From Platanthera guangdongensis (taxonomy: Eukaryota; Streptophyta; Magnoliopsida; Asparagales; Orchidaceae), in the NCBI GenBank assembly GCA_039583875.1, contig CM077166.1, forward strand, positions 82,706,564 through 82,770,563: a stretch of 64,000 nucleotides of DNA, in the 5' to 3' direction. This document shows, piece by piece, positions 19,036 to 31,272 of this stretch. Under the pieces are notes generated by a model. The model searched no databases. It saw only the letters and a program-made list of their open reading frames with translations, and was not told the origin of the DNA. Every line of letters starts with the position of its first letter. Positions within the stretch are counted from its first letter, which is position 1. Both the position numbers and the translations under genes were made by a program.

Positions 19036-21935
19036 TTATAGAGAGTTTAAAATCAAATGATTACACAAAGTAAACTTAAGAAAAATTCTATCATATTGCT
19101 GCTCAGGCTCCTTGATCACAATGCCCTTTCCAGATTGTATCTTTGCTTGGACAGGAGCTTCAGTATCTTCATCAGCAGCAGGCTTCTTTCCTTTAAGATC
19201 CTTCTTTTTCAAATCTTCAGCTTTGATCTTCTGCCTTTCAAAGTAATGATAAGGCTTAGGAAAGTACTTGCTAGGCTCCTGCGCATTAGGAGGTAGCTTT
19301 CCCATATTAGCCTTTCTTCTATACTGCACAATGGCCTCTTGCCTTGTCTCATGCTTCCTCCACTCCAGTTTAGAATACCACTTGTTTCTATCCTGGATAT
19401 TGTCCTTGGCAGCCTTCCATGCAGTTAAAATGATATTCCTGGAGGTGGGGCTCCATTGTTCAAAATCAGGCCTAAGTTCAGCTTGCTCTCTGAACCTTTT
19501 CTTAGATAATGCAGTCTCTTCTTCATTCAGCAAAGCCTCTTGTTCTTTCAAAATTGCCTCTGGCACTGGCTGAACAACTTTCTCAATAATGACATTCTGA
19601 ATTCCTTTAGGAGGACTATACATTGATTGTATGTCTTGATATATCATATCAAAATCTGGTGGAGGGTATATCACTTGAGCAACTTCAGCTGGCTCCCCTC
19701 CAAGATATGCAGGATTAATTCCAGACTCTGCCACATTATCATCATCACATAATGGAGGATATCCAAGGGTGGCTCTGATGGAATTTGAAATCCACTTTGC
19801 ATGATCAGAGCTGGCTTTGACTAACACCCTCTCCGCCTTTATGGCTTCTCTTTCAATGTGATCTCTTAGATCATCTTTCTGGAATCTTATCTGTGCATTC
19901 AGATAATTTACTCCATCCTTGTAGAAAGGTTTCAACCTTTGTAGCTTTTCAGTTATTAACTTCTCGGAATCCTGAAGTGCAGAAGTAACAACAGTTAAGC
20001 TCTCTTACAATGCTTTGTCAAATTCTTCTTTTGCAGTGGTCATGGCTGTAGTCTGACCAGTAACTATATTCTTCATTTCTGGTACTATTGCATTGTGTGA
20101 AGCAGTGAGATTGTCATTCATTCTCAGCTGGTTCTCCAGGACATAGCCTTGCTTCACTGCAATTTCATCCACTTGAGCTTTGATCTTCTCTTGATGAGTT
20201 GCTAGATAGACTACTGCATTTTCTCCCTTTTAAAAGCAGTCAGTCATCTCTTTCTTATTCAGATTCATTTCAAATCTGATAGACTTAATATATTGTGCCA
20301 GATCAAATTTCAATGACTTATGCCCTTCATCCATATAAGATTGCAAAGCCTGTCTTTGCTCATCCATCTTTATCTGTAATGTAACCATCAGAGAGCTGAA
20401 ATCTGTAGATGGGGCAGGCTGTGGTGCAGGCTGTGGTGCTATTGTTTGTAAAGCTTTCTTATATGTCTGGCTCCTTCTCTTGAAAACTTGAAATTTTCTC
20501 TTCTTGGCTCTTGCAGGCTCTTCATCTTCAGAAGCAGATGTGCTTGCAATATCAACCCTGTCCTTAGGACTTGGAGGTAACTCCTTCTCAGTCCTTGGTG
20601 GTTGCTCAGCTTCCTTTTGCTACTCAATCTCTTTGCCTGCAGTGTCCTCTATATTCTCCACTTGCTCCCCCTCAACATGAGCTTTCTCCCCCTCAGCAGC
20701 AGCACTTTCTTTCTCAAAGTCAGTTTGTAGAAGATTTGGGAATAGCTCTTCTAGGGTAAATTCTTGTTGAGGATGGGGTGGAGAAACTCTTATCTCATCA
20801 ACAACTTGATTAGCAACAGATGTGTCTTCCATGACAACATCTTGGGGTTGGCTATGTGTTTGTGTTTGCTGAGTAACATTAGGTAATCTGTCAGTCATAT
20901 CTTCATTTACAATAGAGAAATCTAATTGGTTGATTTCAGTTATTACCTCAAGTATTGTGTGGGTAGCTTGTTCACTCTCTAGTGGAGTTGGTTCTTCCAC
21001 CAGTAGAGGCTCCCCCTGGATGGAATCTAGGTTAACTGGGCTAGCTTGTGGTAGCTCCCCCTGCCTTGATGCATCTTCTTGTCTAGCAGGTGATTGGCCA
21101 GCATTTCCTGTATCTTCTTCATCATGAGTGAACACTACATGCTCTTTAGAGCTGCTTGATGATTCTTGAGCCACAGGGGCTGTCTTTTTCTTCTTCTTCA
21201 GAGGTGTTTCCTTCTCAGGAGTTGGCATTTCCTTGGTCAAGACTCTATCCCACCTAGAGAAGATTCTCAAATCCATTCTCTTCATATGGTTAATCTTAGT
21301 TCCAGCTGCTTGACTCATGACCTCTGGTATACTACCACCTAGGTAAAGACTTAGAATTCTACCAATATTGGGCTTCTTCAAACTCACTTTATCTTCTCAA
21401 ACAATACTGCAGACCAATCAGTATTAAGTTGGAAGATTAACCTTGTCATTAGATTGAACATATAAGCTGAAATCCTGTCATGTCCTCCAGACTTACACAG
21501 GATAACCTTGCCAACAATCTCAGATAAGAATTTGCCTTGCATGTTCATTCCTTTTCTATTGAATACAGATCCTATCTTCAGGTTGGAGTCCAGTCCACAC
21601 CATGTTAGTGCTTCTCTAGTCTTAGAAGCAGAAACATCATCTTCTTCCTTAGTCCTTGGTAGTTGCAGTACCTTTCTCAGACTCATAGGAGAGACCTTCA
21701 CCTTTTCCCCATGAACTCTTGACTTAATCTTGAGTCCTGATTCATCTAGTGTTGCTCCATTCAGAAATTCCAGGACTTCCTTCTTGCAGATCTTAATTGG
21801 TTCTGAAACAAGAAATTCTAATCCAGTCTCTGCGATTAGGGTTATCACGCCTTTGATATCAGGTTCCGCGTCATCAAATGCGTGGCACACGAGTTCATAT
21901 CCTTCATTCACATTCTCTTCTAGCTTGGGCGCCAT
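19036..21935 (-). pseudogene. E4 env-like ORF, broken
   Basis: It is homologous to the E1 env-like ORF from its MAPKLEENVNEG start (ATG at 21935) to the GKGIVIKEP tail near 19110. The N-terminal domain is open to about 21384, where the frame shifts. A second open stretch runs to about 20620 and ends at a stop, followed by shifted or stopped coiled-coil sequence, and the last 300 residues are open (19935-19036). Conserved parts match E1 closely, including the SEP(T/I)KI(W/C)KKEV block and the C-terminal KPYHYFERQKIKAE block. No signal peptide or membrane span is seen in this copy either. Confidence 0.88.
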
Positions 21936-22006
21936 TAGGGTTTGAAGAAATTTGAATTAGAGAAGAGAGATGTCAACGCACAAGTTTGGTCTCGAAACTT
22001 TGGTGA

Positions 22007-22424
22007 GCGTGTCGACAGACAAAGGCAAAAACCTATTTATACCTTTCTAGAATCGAAGATTAAAGGGCGCGTCAAAATACTCAAATTGTTTCGACACTGT
22101 TGAAAAGTGTCGACACAGACTTATAATATCTCGACAACTATGTGTCGACACAAGTATAGTCGACAGAATATATGTGTCGACACTTGTTTATGTGTCGACA
22201 CCGCTTAGCTCGACACTTTGTCAAGACTTTACCAGACTAATGTTGAGTAAATCCTAAGTGTCGACACCACCTTAGATGTGTCGACACCTACTATTTATGT
22301 GTCGACACTAATTCTCTTAAGTGTCGACACAGACTGTCTAGATGTGTCGACACCATTTCTCTGAAATGTCGACACCACTTTTATGTGTCGACACAGGCAA
22401 CTCTGTGTGTCGACACCTTTTTAC
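22007..22424 (-). repeat. E4 pol/env spacer palindrome array
   Basis: About a dozen GTGTCGACAC sites and variants sit between the pol end (22443) and the env-like ATG, in the same position as in E1. Steps are again near 20 bp. One degenerate site near 22010 lies between the TATA box and the ATG, as in E1. Confidence 0.88.
22035..22042 (-). promoter_or_regulatory. TATA box of the probable E4 env-like promoter
   Basis: The minus strand reads AAAGGTATAAATAGG. The distance to the ATG at 21935 is 100 bp, identical to E1 although the flanking sequence has diverged. Confidence 0.6.
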
Positions 22425-22442
22425 TTAGCCAATTTTGAAAAC

Positions 22443-25400
22443 TTATTCTAAGTTTATCATACCTAATTCAATTTTGAACCTATTGAATTTGGTTTCATCT
22501 AAGGGCTTAGTATACATGTCAGCTAGTTGATTATCTGTATTTATATATTCTAGTGAAATATCTCCTTTTTCCACATGTTCTCTTAGAAAATGGTATTTTA
22601 TTTCTATGTGCTTAGTCCTACTATGGGAGACAGGATTGTTTACAATAGAAATAACACTAGTAGAATCACAAAATAGAGGTGTTCTACTTACTTGTATACC
22701 ATAATCTTCTAGCTGATGTTGTATCCATAGTAGTTGAGCACAGTAACTTCCTGCAGCCACATACTCTGATTCTGCTGTGGAGATAGCCACACTTGTTTGC
22801 TTCTTGCTACTCCATGATATTAGTCTTCCACCTAGGAATTGACAGGTACCTGTTGTACTTTTCCTATCTTCCTTGCATCCTGCAAAATCTGCATCTGAAT
22901 AACCTGTCAGTTCAAAGTCTCCATTCCTAGGGTACCACAGGCCTAGATTAGGAGTGCCCTTAAGATATCTCAGTATTCTTTTGACTGCTGTCAAATGAGA
23001 TTCTTTAGGGCAATCTTGGTACCTAGCACAGACACATGTAGCATACATGATATCTGGTCTACTTGCAGTCAAATATAATAGGGAGCCAACTATCCCTCTA
23101 TACAAAGTCTCATCTACAGGTTTCCCTGCATCATCTTTGCTAAGAGACATACTTGACCCCATAGGAGTTTTCATGGTACTGGATGATTCCATACCATACT
23201 TCCTTATCAATTCTAAGGTGAACTTAGACTGGCATATGGATAAACCATTCTCAGTCTGTCTAACTTGGAGACCCATGAAGAACTTAAGTTCCCCCATACT
23301 GCTCATTTCAAATTGTCCTTGCATTAGTTTTGCAAACTTTTTACAAAGATAGCTTTCTGTAGACCCAAATATGATGTCATCTACATATATTTGGACTAGT
23401 ATGATCTTGCCTCTAGATTCCCTAAGGAATAGAGTCTTGTCTATTTTCCCCCTTGTGAATTTATTCTCAATGAGGAAACTAGACAGGTTTTCATACCAAG
23501 CCCCAGGGGCTTGTTTTAACCCAAACAAAGTCTTTCTAAGTCTATAAACATAATTAGGTTTAGTTGAATCAACAAAACCTGATGGCTGTTCCACATACAC
23601 TTCTTCCTTCAGATTTCCAGTTAGAAAAGCTGACTTGACATCCATTTGGTATACTTTAAACCCTTGATAGGTTGCATAGGCCAAAAACATCCTTATTGCC
23701 TCCATTCTGGCTACTGGAGCAAAGGTTTGATCAAAGTCAATACCTTCTTCCTGCCTATATCCCTTAGCAACCAGTCTTGTTTTGTTCTTTACAATAACTC
23801 CATGTTCATCCATCTTATTCCTAAAGATCCACTTGGTTCCAATTATGTTGTGGTCTTTTGGTTTAGGAACAAGCTCCTAGACTTTGCATCTCTTGAGCTG
23901 ATTCAGTTCCTCTTGCATAGCCTCAATCCAATGAGGGTCTAGGATAGCTTCTTCAAACTTCTTTGGTTCTACCTGGGATAGAAAACTTGAGTAGAGTACT
24001 GAAGTTAGATTTCTGCTCCTTGTTTGTACCCCTTGTCTTAGATCACCAATAATTTGATTAGCTGGATGATCTTTTAGATGTCTATTTGCTGGAGGTAGCC
24101 TGTCTTCAGGTTGTACTCCTTCAGCTTCTTCAACTTGCTGCACTCCTTGGTCTTCTTCTGTATCAGGTGTATCTAATACTCCCCCTGGACAACAACCACT
24201 ATCTTCTACTTGCTGTCTTGCAGTAGGTCCTTCTTCTATAGTGAGCTTGTCCATCTTCTCAGTCACACTTGTGGAGCTGCAAATACTTCTAGACAATTCA
24301 TTGTTAATTAGTCTAGCTTCATCAAATACTACATGTACTGATTCTTCTACAACTTGAGTAGTCAAGTTGTAGACCCTATAAGCCTTACTGTTGTTGTTGT
24401 ACCCAACAAAAATCCCCTCTTGGGATTTGGCAGCAAACTTGGTTAAGTAAGACTTACCATTGTTAAGTATATAGCATTTACAACCAAAGATCCTGAAATA
24501 GGATAGGTTTGGTTTTCTGCCTTTCACAATCTCATAGGGGGTCTTATTGTGGCTCTTGGTGATAGTATCCATATTAATTACATGGCATGCAATGTTTACT
24601 ACCTCAGCCCAGAAATATTTAGGGAGAGATGTGTCACTTAATATGGTTCGACCAGCCTCAATCAAGGTTCTATTTTTCCTTTCAGCAATGCCATTTTGCT
24701 GAGGTGTTCTTGGTGAAGAAAATTCCTGAAATATCCTAAACTCTTCACATAGCTTTGCCATACTATCAGACTGGAATTCAGTACCATGATCACTTCTTAT
24801 TTTGACCACTGTACTATCTAACTCATTCTGAATTTGTTTGACAAAACTATAAAAGATAGTAGGAGTTTCAGATTTCTGTCTAAGGAAGAACACCCAAGAA
24901 AACCTTGAGTAGTAATCTACAACTACAAATGTGTAGACCTTCCTACCTAGGCTGTGAACTGGCATAGGACCAAATAGATCCATATGCAAGAGGTATAAGC
25001 ACCTCACAGCATCTTTGTTTTCAATGCTATTAAAGGTAGATCTAGTCTGCTTGCCCTTTTGACAAGCTGAGCATATCCCATCTTTAATACACTTAACCTG
25101 AGGACCATTCCTCACTAACTCTTTGCTATAGAGTTGGCCAATTGTCTTGTAGTTAAGATGGGCTAGCCTCTTGTGCCATTTGACATAATGAGAGACTTTC
25201 TCATCAGCTATAAGACACACATGAGAAACATTGTTCTCACACATAATGTCTAGACAATAGACATTTCTCTTCCAGTAACTAGTCAGAATGATCACTTGAT
25301 CATTTGATCTCCTGATATGACAACCATCTTTGACAAATGAGATGTCATATCCTAAATCACTCAGCTGACTTATACTAATGAGGTTGTGTTTCAAACCTTT

Positions 25401-25610
25401 AACATAAGACACTTGAGTAATTGTTATAAGGTTGCTAGAAATGTTACCAAAACCTTTGATGATTTCTTTTTCAGAACCACCAAAGGTGACTTTAGGACCA
25501 TCCTTGATTGCTGTGTAGTCCTTTAGCAATCCCCTAGTTCCAGTCATGTGCCTGGAACATCCGCTGTCCAAGTACCATATTGTGACATGGTCACTTGGAC
25601 TCACCTGCAA
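22443..25610 (-). pseudogene. pol: E4 copia pol, one nonsense codon
   Basis: Same domain order as E1: protease WYLDSGCSRHMTG, HHCC (WHKRLAHLNY, CSACQKGK), integrase D-D-E ([24 protein letters not shown]), [11 protein letters not shown] and YVDDIIFGS, RNase [10 protein letters not shown] and STAESEYVA. The only break is an in-frame TAG at 23877-23879, where E1 has a Trp codon ([10 protein letters not shown]), just ahead of the RT. The frame before and after it is open, so the integrase half could be made but RT could not without readthrough. There is no ATG at the start; gag ends in TAA (25619-25617) in frame. Confidence 0.92.
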
Positions 25611-25616
25611 AACAGA

Positions 25617-27626
25617 TTAGTTAACCTTAGAACCCAAAGAATTCTTGTGTCCTTGGTGCTGGTTAGTTTGCCTCTTAACAAAACTACCTGTAGCTTTTCT
25701 AGCAGGCAGATTGCTCCTCACCTTGGCACTTGAATTGTGCCAACAGTCCATGACAAAGTGGCCTACCTTGCCACAACACCAGCACTCCAATCTGTTGAAC
25801 CTTTGCTTTGGTACAACCCTGGCTGTTCTATCTACAGCAGGCTTATTGAGTACTGGGACTTTGCCCTTAGACTTGGACTTTATAGTCCTTATAGGTTTTG
25901 TAAACCCTAATCCAGTTTTACCCTTTTGATGTCCAAATTCATCTATCGAAGATAGAACAGACTTTGGTTTAGAAAACCATGCTACTATATCTCTCTCTTT
26001 CTAAAGACTAATCTCCAGATTTCTGATTTGATCATTCTTGAATGTAATAGTCCCCATCTGAATAACAGTAACGTTCTTCAGTTTGGCTATTTCATTTAGT
26101 TTCTGATCAAGCAACTTATCAAAATCTGTTGCAGCCACTTTGAGATTAGCAATCTCCTTAGCCTGACTCTTCGCCAAGGATTTCCTTTTCTTCAAATCTT
26201 GCAATACTACTCTATATTCATCAATTAATTGATGAATGTCTCCTTCAGATTCAGATTCACTCTCATCACATGATGTTGATGAATCTTATTCTGATGCAGT
26301 ACTAGAAATTGAACTAACTGAACAATTTTTTACCTGACTAGGTCCAGGCTGCTCCTGGAATTTATGTCCTTCTGATAAGGCCATCAGTCCCTGGCACTTA
26401 TTGTCCTCTTGTTCATATATTGAGTTCATTAATTGGATGAACTCATCTTCTTCTTTTTCAGCAAACAGTCCAATGTAAGCTTCAGCTTCTGAATCAATTT
26501 CTGAAGAAGACATATCTGACAGACTTTTGTCCTTCTTTGCAACAAAGGACCTTTCCTTTTTGCCGTTGATTTGAGTCTTCTTCTTATCAGTTGACTCTTT
26601 CCTTTTCTCTGGACAGTCAGCAACAACATGTCCTTGTCTGTTACAACAATAACAAACTATCTTTGAAGATGTAGTTCTACTTGACTTGGGCTTTCTCCTG
26701 TCATTCTTTGATGACTTCTGTGAAGTGGATGGCTTAGACCTCCACTGTTTCTTCTTTAGGAACTTCTGAAAATGTCTTGTGAAAGCTGCAAAGTCCTCAT
26801 CACTCTCACTATTTTCAGAATTCTTACTTTCTGACTCATCTGTCTCAGTCTCAGTAACTTTTGGGGGTGGAGATGGAGACTTACTTTTATATTTCTTGGT
26901 GGCTTCTGTCCTGAATGCCAAAGCTCTTTCTTTATGCTCAAGTCTTGTAGTCTTCTCTTCCTCTTTCCTAACCATTAGCTGCATTTCATAGGATAACAGC
27001 TTTCCAAACAATGTTGGAGGAGGAATATCTGCTAACTTGGCCATTTCCCTTATGGCACAAATCTTAGTATCCCAGTCTTTAGTTAGGGATCTCAAGAACT
27101 TATCATTCAGCTCATAATTGCTGAATTCTCTTCCATAGGACATCAACTCATTGACAATCCTATAGAATTTCTTGTAGCATTCTGTTATACTATCAGACCT
27201 GCCTTGTCTGAAGCTCTCATATTCTTGGTTTAATAATGACTTTATGTCCTGTCTAACTTCTTCAGAACCCTCCATGTTCACTATCAGTGTGTCCCACATT
27301 TCCTTTGATGTTTTACAGTGTTTCAAATTCTGGAATGTGGCATCATCTATTGCACTCACAATAATATTGTGGGCCCTCTTGTCCATGGTGGCCAGAATAA
27401 TCTCATCTTTGGTCATCTCTGAAAAGTCCTTAGGGGTTCTCTGATTTGCATCCAGGACTGATACTTTTATAGGCACATATGGCCCTTCTTTGACTGTGAT
27501 ATAGATTCTAGGGTCAGAGGCTTCCATAAATAGTCTAACCCTTTCTTTCCAGATGCCAAAAATCTCCTTTCTACAAATTGGCAACTTCATGGATCCAAGT
27601 TCTTTGTGATTCTCTGTGGAACCCAT
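25617..27626 (-). pseudogene. gag: E4 copia gag, two premature stops
   Basis: Homologous to E1 gag over its length. It has the UBN2-type N-terminal domain, knuckle CYCCNRQGHVVADC near residue 330, an acidic region, a coiled coil and a second knuckle near 25770-25800. Stops fall near 26286 and near 26001 on the minus strand, so only the first 446 residues (capsid plus first knuckle) are translatable as one frame. It ends in TAA directly before the TTTTGCAG at the pol start. Confidence 0.9.
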
Positions 27627-27716
27627 TTTCTTGATTTTCTTGATTCTGCACTTGAGTATACTGAATCTGCCAATAGGATCTTTTACTCAGAAAGTTATGT
27701 CCTTTTTGAGTAACCT

Positions 27717-27729
27717 GGCTCTGATTCCA
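27717..27729 (-). promoter_or_regulatory. E4 primer-binding site
   Basis: The minus strand reads TGGAATCAGAGCC, the tRNA-Met site with one T-to-A change, two bases from the LTR edge. Confidence 0.88.
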
Positions 27730-27731
27730 CT

Positions 27732-29669
27732 TGAAAGAAATTGTACCTAATCACCTAGAGGGGGGGGGGGGGTGGGGTGAATATGTGACTTTAATTTTTA
27801 TAAACTTTTAGGCAGATTTAATCACAGATTTCACAGAACATACAACAACAACCACAGAATCATACACACACAGAGTACACACAGTTTTATAGTGGTTCCC
27901 CAAGGTCTGGGTTCATCCACTTTCCCCCTTCGCCTATCTAGTAGTGTACTAGATTTGGCCAAACTCCTCCACTATTCCTCAGATCATCAGATCTTACACT
28001 CAGAACCCCAACCAGGTTCCTACAACTCAGGCTCAAGGCCCTACCACTCAGTCTTCACCAAGACCTACACTCAGCCTTCAACAAGGCCTACACTCAGCCC
28101 TCAACAAGGCCTATACTCAGGGAAATCATTCTCCTACACTCAGGCACACAGGCCCTACCACTCAGCCTTTATAATTTCAGGCTTACAACTCAGATCCCTA
28201 AGGATCCTACAAGAAATTAAGATTACAAAGTATAAACCTACAACTCAGAATAAGAGAGGAGAGTTGACAGGTTTCTTAATGAGTTCTTGGAAGAACTCTG
28301 CTGAGATCAACCTCCCTTGGCTTCCTTCAAAGCTTCTTGAATGTAGAACACAGTAGGGTTGATTCTCTATGCAGCTGATCTTCAATAACTGCAACTTAAG
28401 ATTCAGATCTCAATCTGAAACCTTCTTCACAACCTGGTTCAACAGCTGTCTTCTTGGAAGGAGCTCTCTCTCTCTCCAACTACTTAGATCTTCACTTGAA
28501 TTGATTCCTCAATGAATTGCTTGTTCTATTTTTCAATCCTCTTTGATGTGTTAATCATCTTCTGCTGTTGACAGAATAAGCCTTTATATAGGCCTTCTTC
28601 ATGGTGACCGGCTGATCCAGTTTCTAACGACTTTCTGATAACTCTGATAGTTGCAGTAGACCGGCTGGAATGGCAGCTGTCATGTCATCCAGTCACTTCT
28701 TGAATTTTCTGTAACTGTCTGAAAGTGTCGAGACAGTCTGTCTTTAAGTGTCGACACTGATAGACTAAGTGTCGACACAAGTAGACTAAGTGTCGACACT
28801 AGCCTTCATGGTGTCGACACAACTCCTTGTGTTGTAGAAATTACTTCTCAACACAGCTTCTTCATCATGTGTCGACACTGATAATGTGTGTCGACACAAC
28901 TCCTTGTTCTTCAGTACTTTGTTGATTTCTTGTAAGTGTCGACACAACTCCTTTGTGTCGACACATCTTCTTGTGTTGAACTTGTTACGTGTCGACACAT
29001 CTTCTTGGTGTCGACACATGCCTTCTGTGTTGATACTTTTGCTGAGTGTCGACACATCTGCTTGGTGTCGACACTTGTACTTAGACTTCATTGAAATTTG
29101 CTGAGTGTCGACACAACTCCTTGTGTCGACACTTTCTTTATGTGTTAAGACTTTTGCTGTGTGTCGACACATTCTTCATTATGTCGACACTTGTACTTAA
29201 ACTCTGTTGAAGTTTGCTGAGTGTCGACACAGCCTCCTAGTGTCGACACTTGTACTTGAACTTTGTTGTTGTTTTGCTGAGTGTCGACACAGCCTCCTAG
29301 TGTCGATACTTTCTGATGTCGACAAAGTTCCTCTGGGTGTCGACACTGCTTCTAAGTGTCCACACAGCTTCTCTGGACAATTCTTCATTGAGTGTCGACA
29401 CAGCCTGTATGTGTCGACACTTTCCTTCTGGTGTCGACTCTACATCCCTGATGTCGACACTGCTTCTCTGGGTGTCGACACAAGTCTTCTTAAGTGTCGA
29501 CACTTTTCTTCTAAGTGTCGACACATGGACTTAGAATCTTTTGTGCTTTCCCTGCAATTACTTAACCTGTACAAGGTAACTCAAAATACATCAAATACAT
29601 TTTGATGTATATCATTGAGTAGGGTGAGGCTTATTCAAATCAGGTACATTTATTCCGATGTACCCAACA
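27732..29669 (-). repeat. E4 5' LTR, 1938 bp
   Basis: TG..CA ends, ending CCCAACA against the target duplication CATAT. Palindrome array 28723-29523, TATA box near 28578-28590, CTCAG repeats 28000-28180, C-run hairpin 27751-27788. The array differs from the 3' LTR by loss or gain of whole units of about 21 bp. Confidence 0.94.
28723..29523 (-). repeat. E4 5' LTR palindrome array
   Basis: Collinear with 17873-18671. It has one extra 21-bp unit near 28757-28777 and one fewer unit near 29445-29465 relative to the 3' LTR. Confidence 0.93.
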
Positions 29670-29674
29670 CATAT

Positions 29675-30170
29675 GAAGGTGGCGCAAGACAGACAATCAA
29701 AATACTTTAATGCTCGTCACCAAAAGTTGGAGTTTGCGGTAGGTGATTGGGTCTATTTGAAGATCAAACCGTTGAAAGGCATCTCACGGATTCACCGACT
29801 CAAGAAGTTGACTCCAAGGTTTTTGGGGCCTTTTGAAGTTGTTGAACGGGTGGGAGAAGCAGCCTATCGGTTCGCGTTGTCCGCAGAGCTGAGTGGATTG
29901 CATGACGTCTTCCATTTCTCCGTCTTGAGGAAAGCCTTGGTGGAGGCTAGTGTGGTGATCGAGCCGGCATCGGTGCCGATAGAAGAAGAGTTGAGGACGC
30001 GAGTCCGTCCGATTGCTATAGAGGATTCGGAGACTCGGCAGTTGCTGAATAAAGAGGTTAAACTCGTGAAAGTCCGATGGGACAACTGCGGTCGAGAGGA
30101 GTTCTCTTGGGAGCGAGAACAGGCCATGCTAGAAGAGTATCCAGAACTCTTCATTTCAGGTACAAGTTAA
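29675..30170 (+). CDS. pol: E3 integrase C-terminus with GPY/F motif and chromodomain
   Basis: It continues the frame broken at 16883. After KVAQDRQSKYF come the SH3-like GPY/F region (LGPFEVVERVGEAAYRFAL), the LHDVFHFSVLRK motif, and a chromodomain-like tail (ETRQLLNKEVKLVKVRW, then EFSWEREQAMLEEYPELF). Chromodomains target chromovirus integration to particular chromatin. The stop at 30168-30170 lies about 65 bp before the LTR. The segment is open, but it is only a fragment of a broken pol. Confidence 0.9.
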
Positions 30171-30213
30171 GTTTTTGTTCCCTTTTGTTTTGTAATTTCC
30201 GGACGAAATTCTG

Positions 30214-30234
30214 TTAAGTGGGGGGGGGGAGAGT
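30214..30234 (+). promoter_or_regulatory. E3 polypurine tract
   Basis: A purine run of G with GAGAG lies directly before the TGTAACACC LTR start and after GGACGAAATT, the same arrangement as in E2. Confidence 0.85.
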
Positions 30235-30299
30235 TGTAACACCCCAGTTTTGGAGAAAAGGTCGATTTGCATTTCTGGATAATTTTTGGTTTCTCACAG

Positions 30300-30960
30300 G
30301 GGGCACACGGCCCGGGACACGCCCACATGGGCGTGTCCCGGGCCGTGTCAGGCCGTGTCGACGACTTGGCCGCGTGGTCGACACTTTGCGCTCGACGATG
30401 TGTCGAGACAGGGCACACAGCCTGCGACACGGGCGTGTCGTAGGGCGTGTCGCGCCTGTGTCGACACTCGGCCCAGGGTGTCGACATTTTTGCTCGACCA
30501 GGTGTCGAGACAAGGCACACGGCCTAGGACACAGGCGTGGCCAAGGCCGTGTGGGACTATCGACGAGCTTCAGTCGATGATGTTCACTCGACGAGTGTCA
30601 AGTGTCGAGTGTCGAGTGTCGAGACTGGGGCACACGGCCTGTGACACGGGCATGTCCCGCTTGGTCGACGATCTTCGCTCGACATTTTTCCACGGTGTCG
30701 ACACAAAGGCTGTCGACCAGTGTCGAGACTTGGCACACAGCTTGGGACACCGGCGTGTCCCAGGCCGTGTCCCTTCTCGAGATGTTTTCGGGGCCGTGTC
30801 GTTGGAGGCACACGGCCGGCCACACGGCCATGTTAGTGGGGACACGGGCGTGTCGGGTCGAACATGGGCGTGTCGGATGCCCGTGTGCTGTTCCAGGCGC
30901 ATCAATTTGAGATAGCAAATGGGGGACACGGCCATGGACACGGGCGTGTGCCAGGCCGGG
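30300..30960 (+). repeat. E3 LTR dyad array, mixed motifs
   Basis: It holds ACACGGGCGTGT-type dyads (near 30303, 30414, 30516, 30631, 30731 and 30925) interleaved with GTGTCGACAC (30459 and 30693, exact) and TGTCGAGAC / CTCGAC variants. The family A copia palindrome thus occurs in a gypsy LTR. Confidence 0.85.
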
Positions 30961-31248
30961 TTCGGCCCAGGTATTTTATTTTTCAGGCGGATCGTGGCCA
31001 TTCTTCCCCTGATTTTAGGATCTGACGGTTCAGAACTGTTCTTTGGGAGTTAAGTCCGAGAATAGGGTTGGAAACCCTCATTCTTCTTCAAGCTTTTCTC
31101 TTACTAATTTCTAGAGAGAAGGGAGAGCAAGGAAGAAGGAGAAGGAGGGTTTGGGCTGTAGGAGAGGTTTCGGTGCTCCAAATCGCGAGCCGAGTCCAGA
31201 TCCGTGGAGGCTAGATCTTTGCGAAGGTTTTCATCCGGCTATTTTGCC

Positions 31249-31272
31249 ATGGCAAGGAAGAGGAGTCAGAAG
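31249..31272 (+). other. Probable LTR-encoded first gag exon, E3
   Basis: First ATG after the CT-rich region: MARKRSQK followed by donor GTAACGA. Homologous to 14351-14374 in E2. E3's own gag is not in the window, so the acceptor cannot be checked here. Confidence 0.55.

Larger units (their letters stand above)
16884..29669 (-). mobile_element. E4: complete Ty1/copia element, family A, 12.8 kb
   Basis: Both LTRs (16884-18817 and 27732-29669), primer site and polypurine tract are present. The target duplication is CGTAT on the left (16879-16883) and CATAT on the right (29670-29674), a single G-to-A change at a CpG. The proteins are close to those of E1. gag has two stops, pol one and env-like several breaks, so E4 is non-functional alone and looks older than E1. 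It splits the E3 integrase. Confidence 0.96.
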
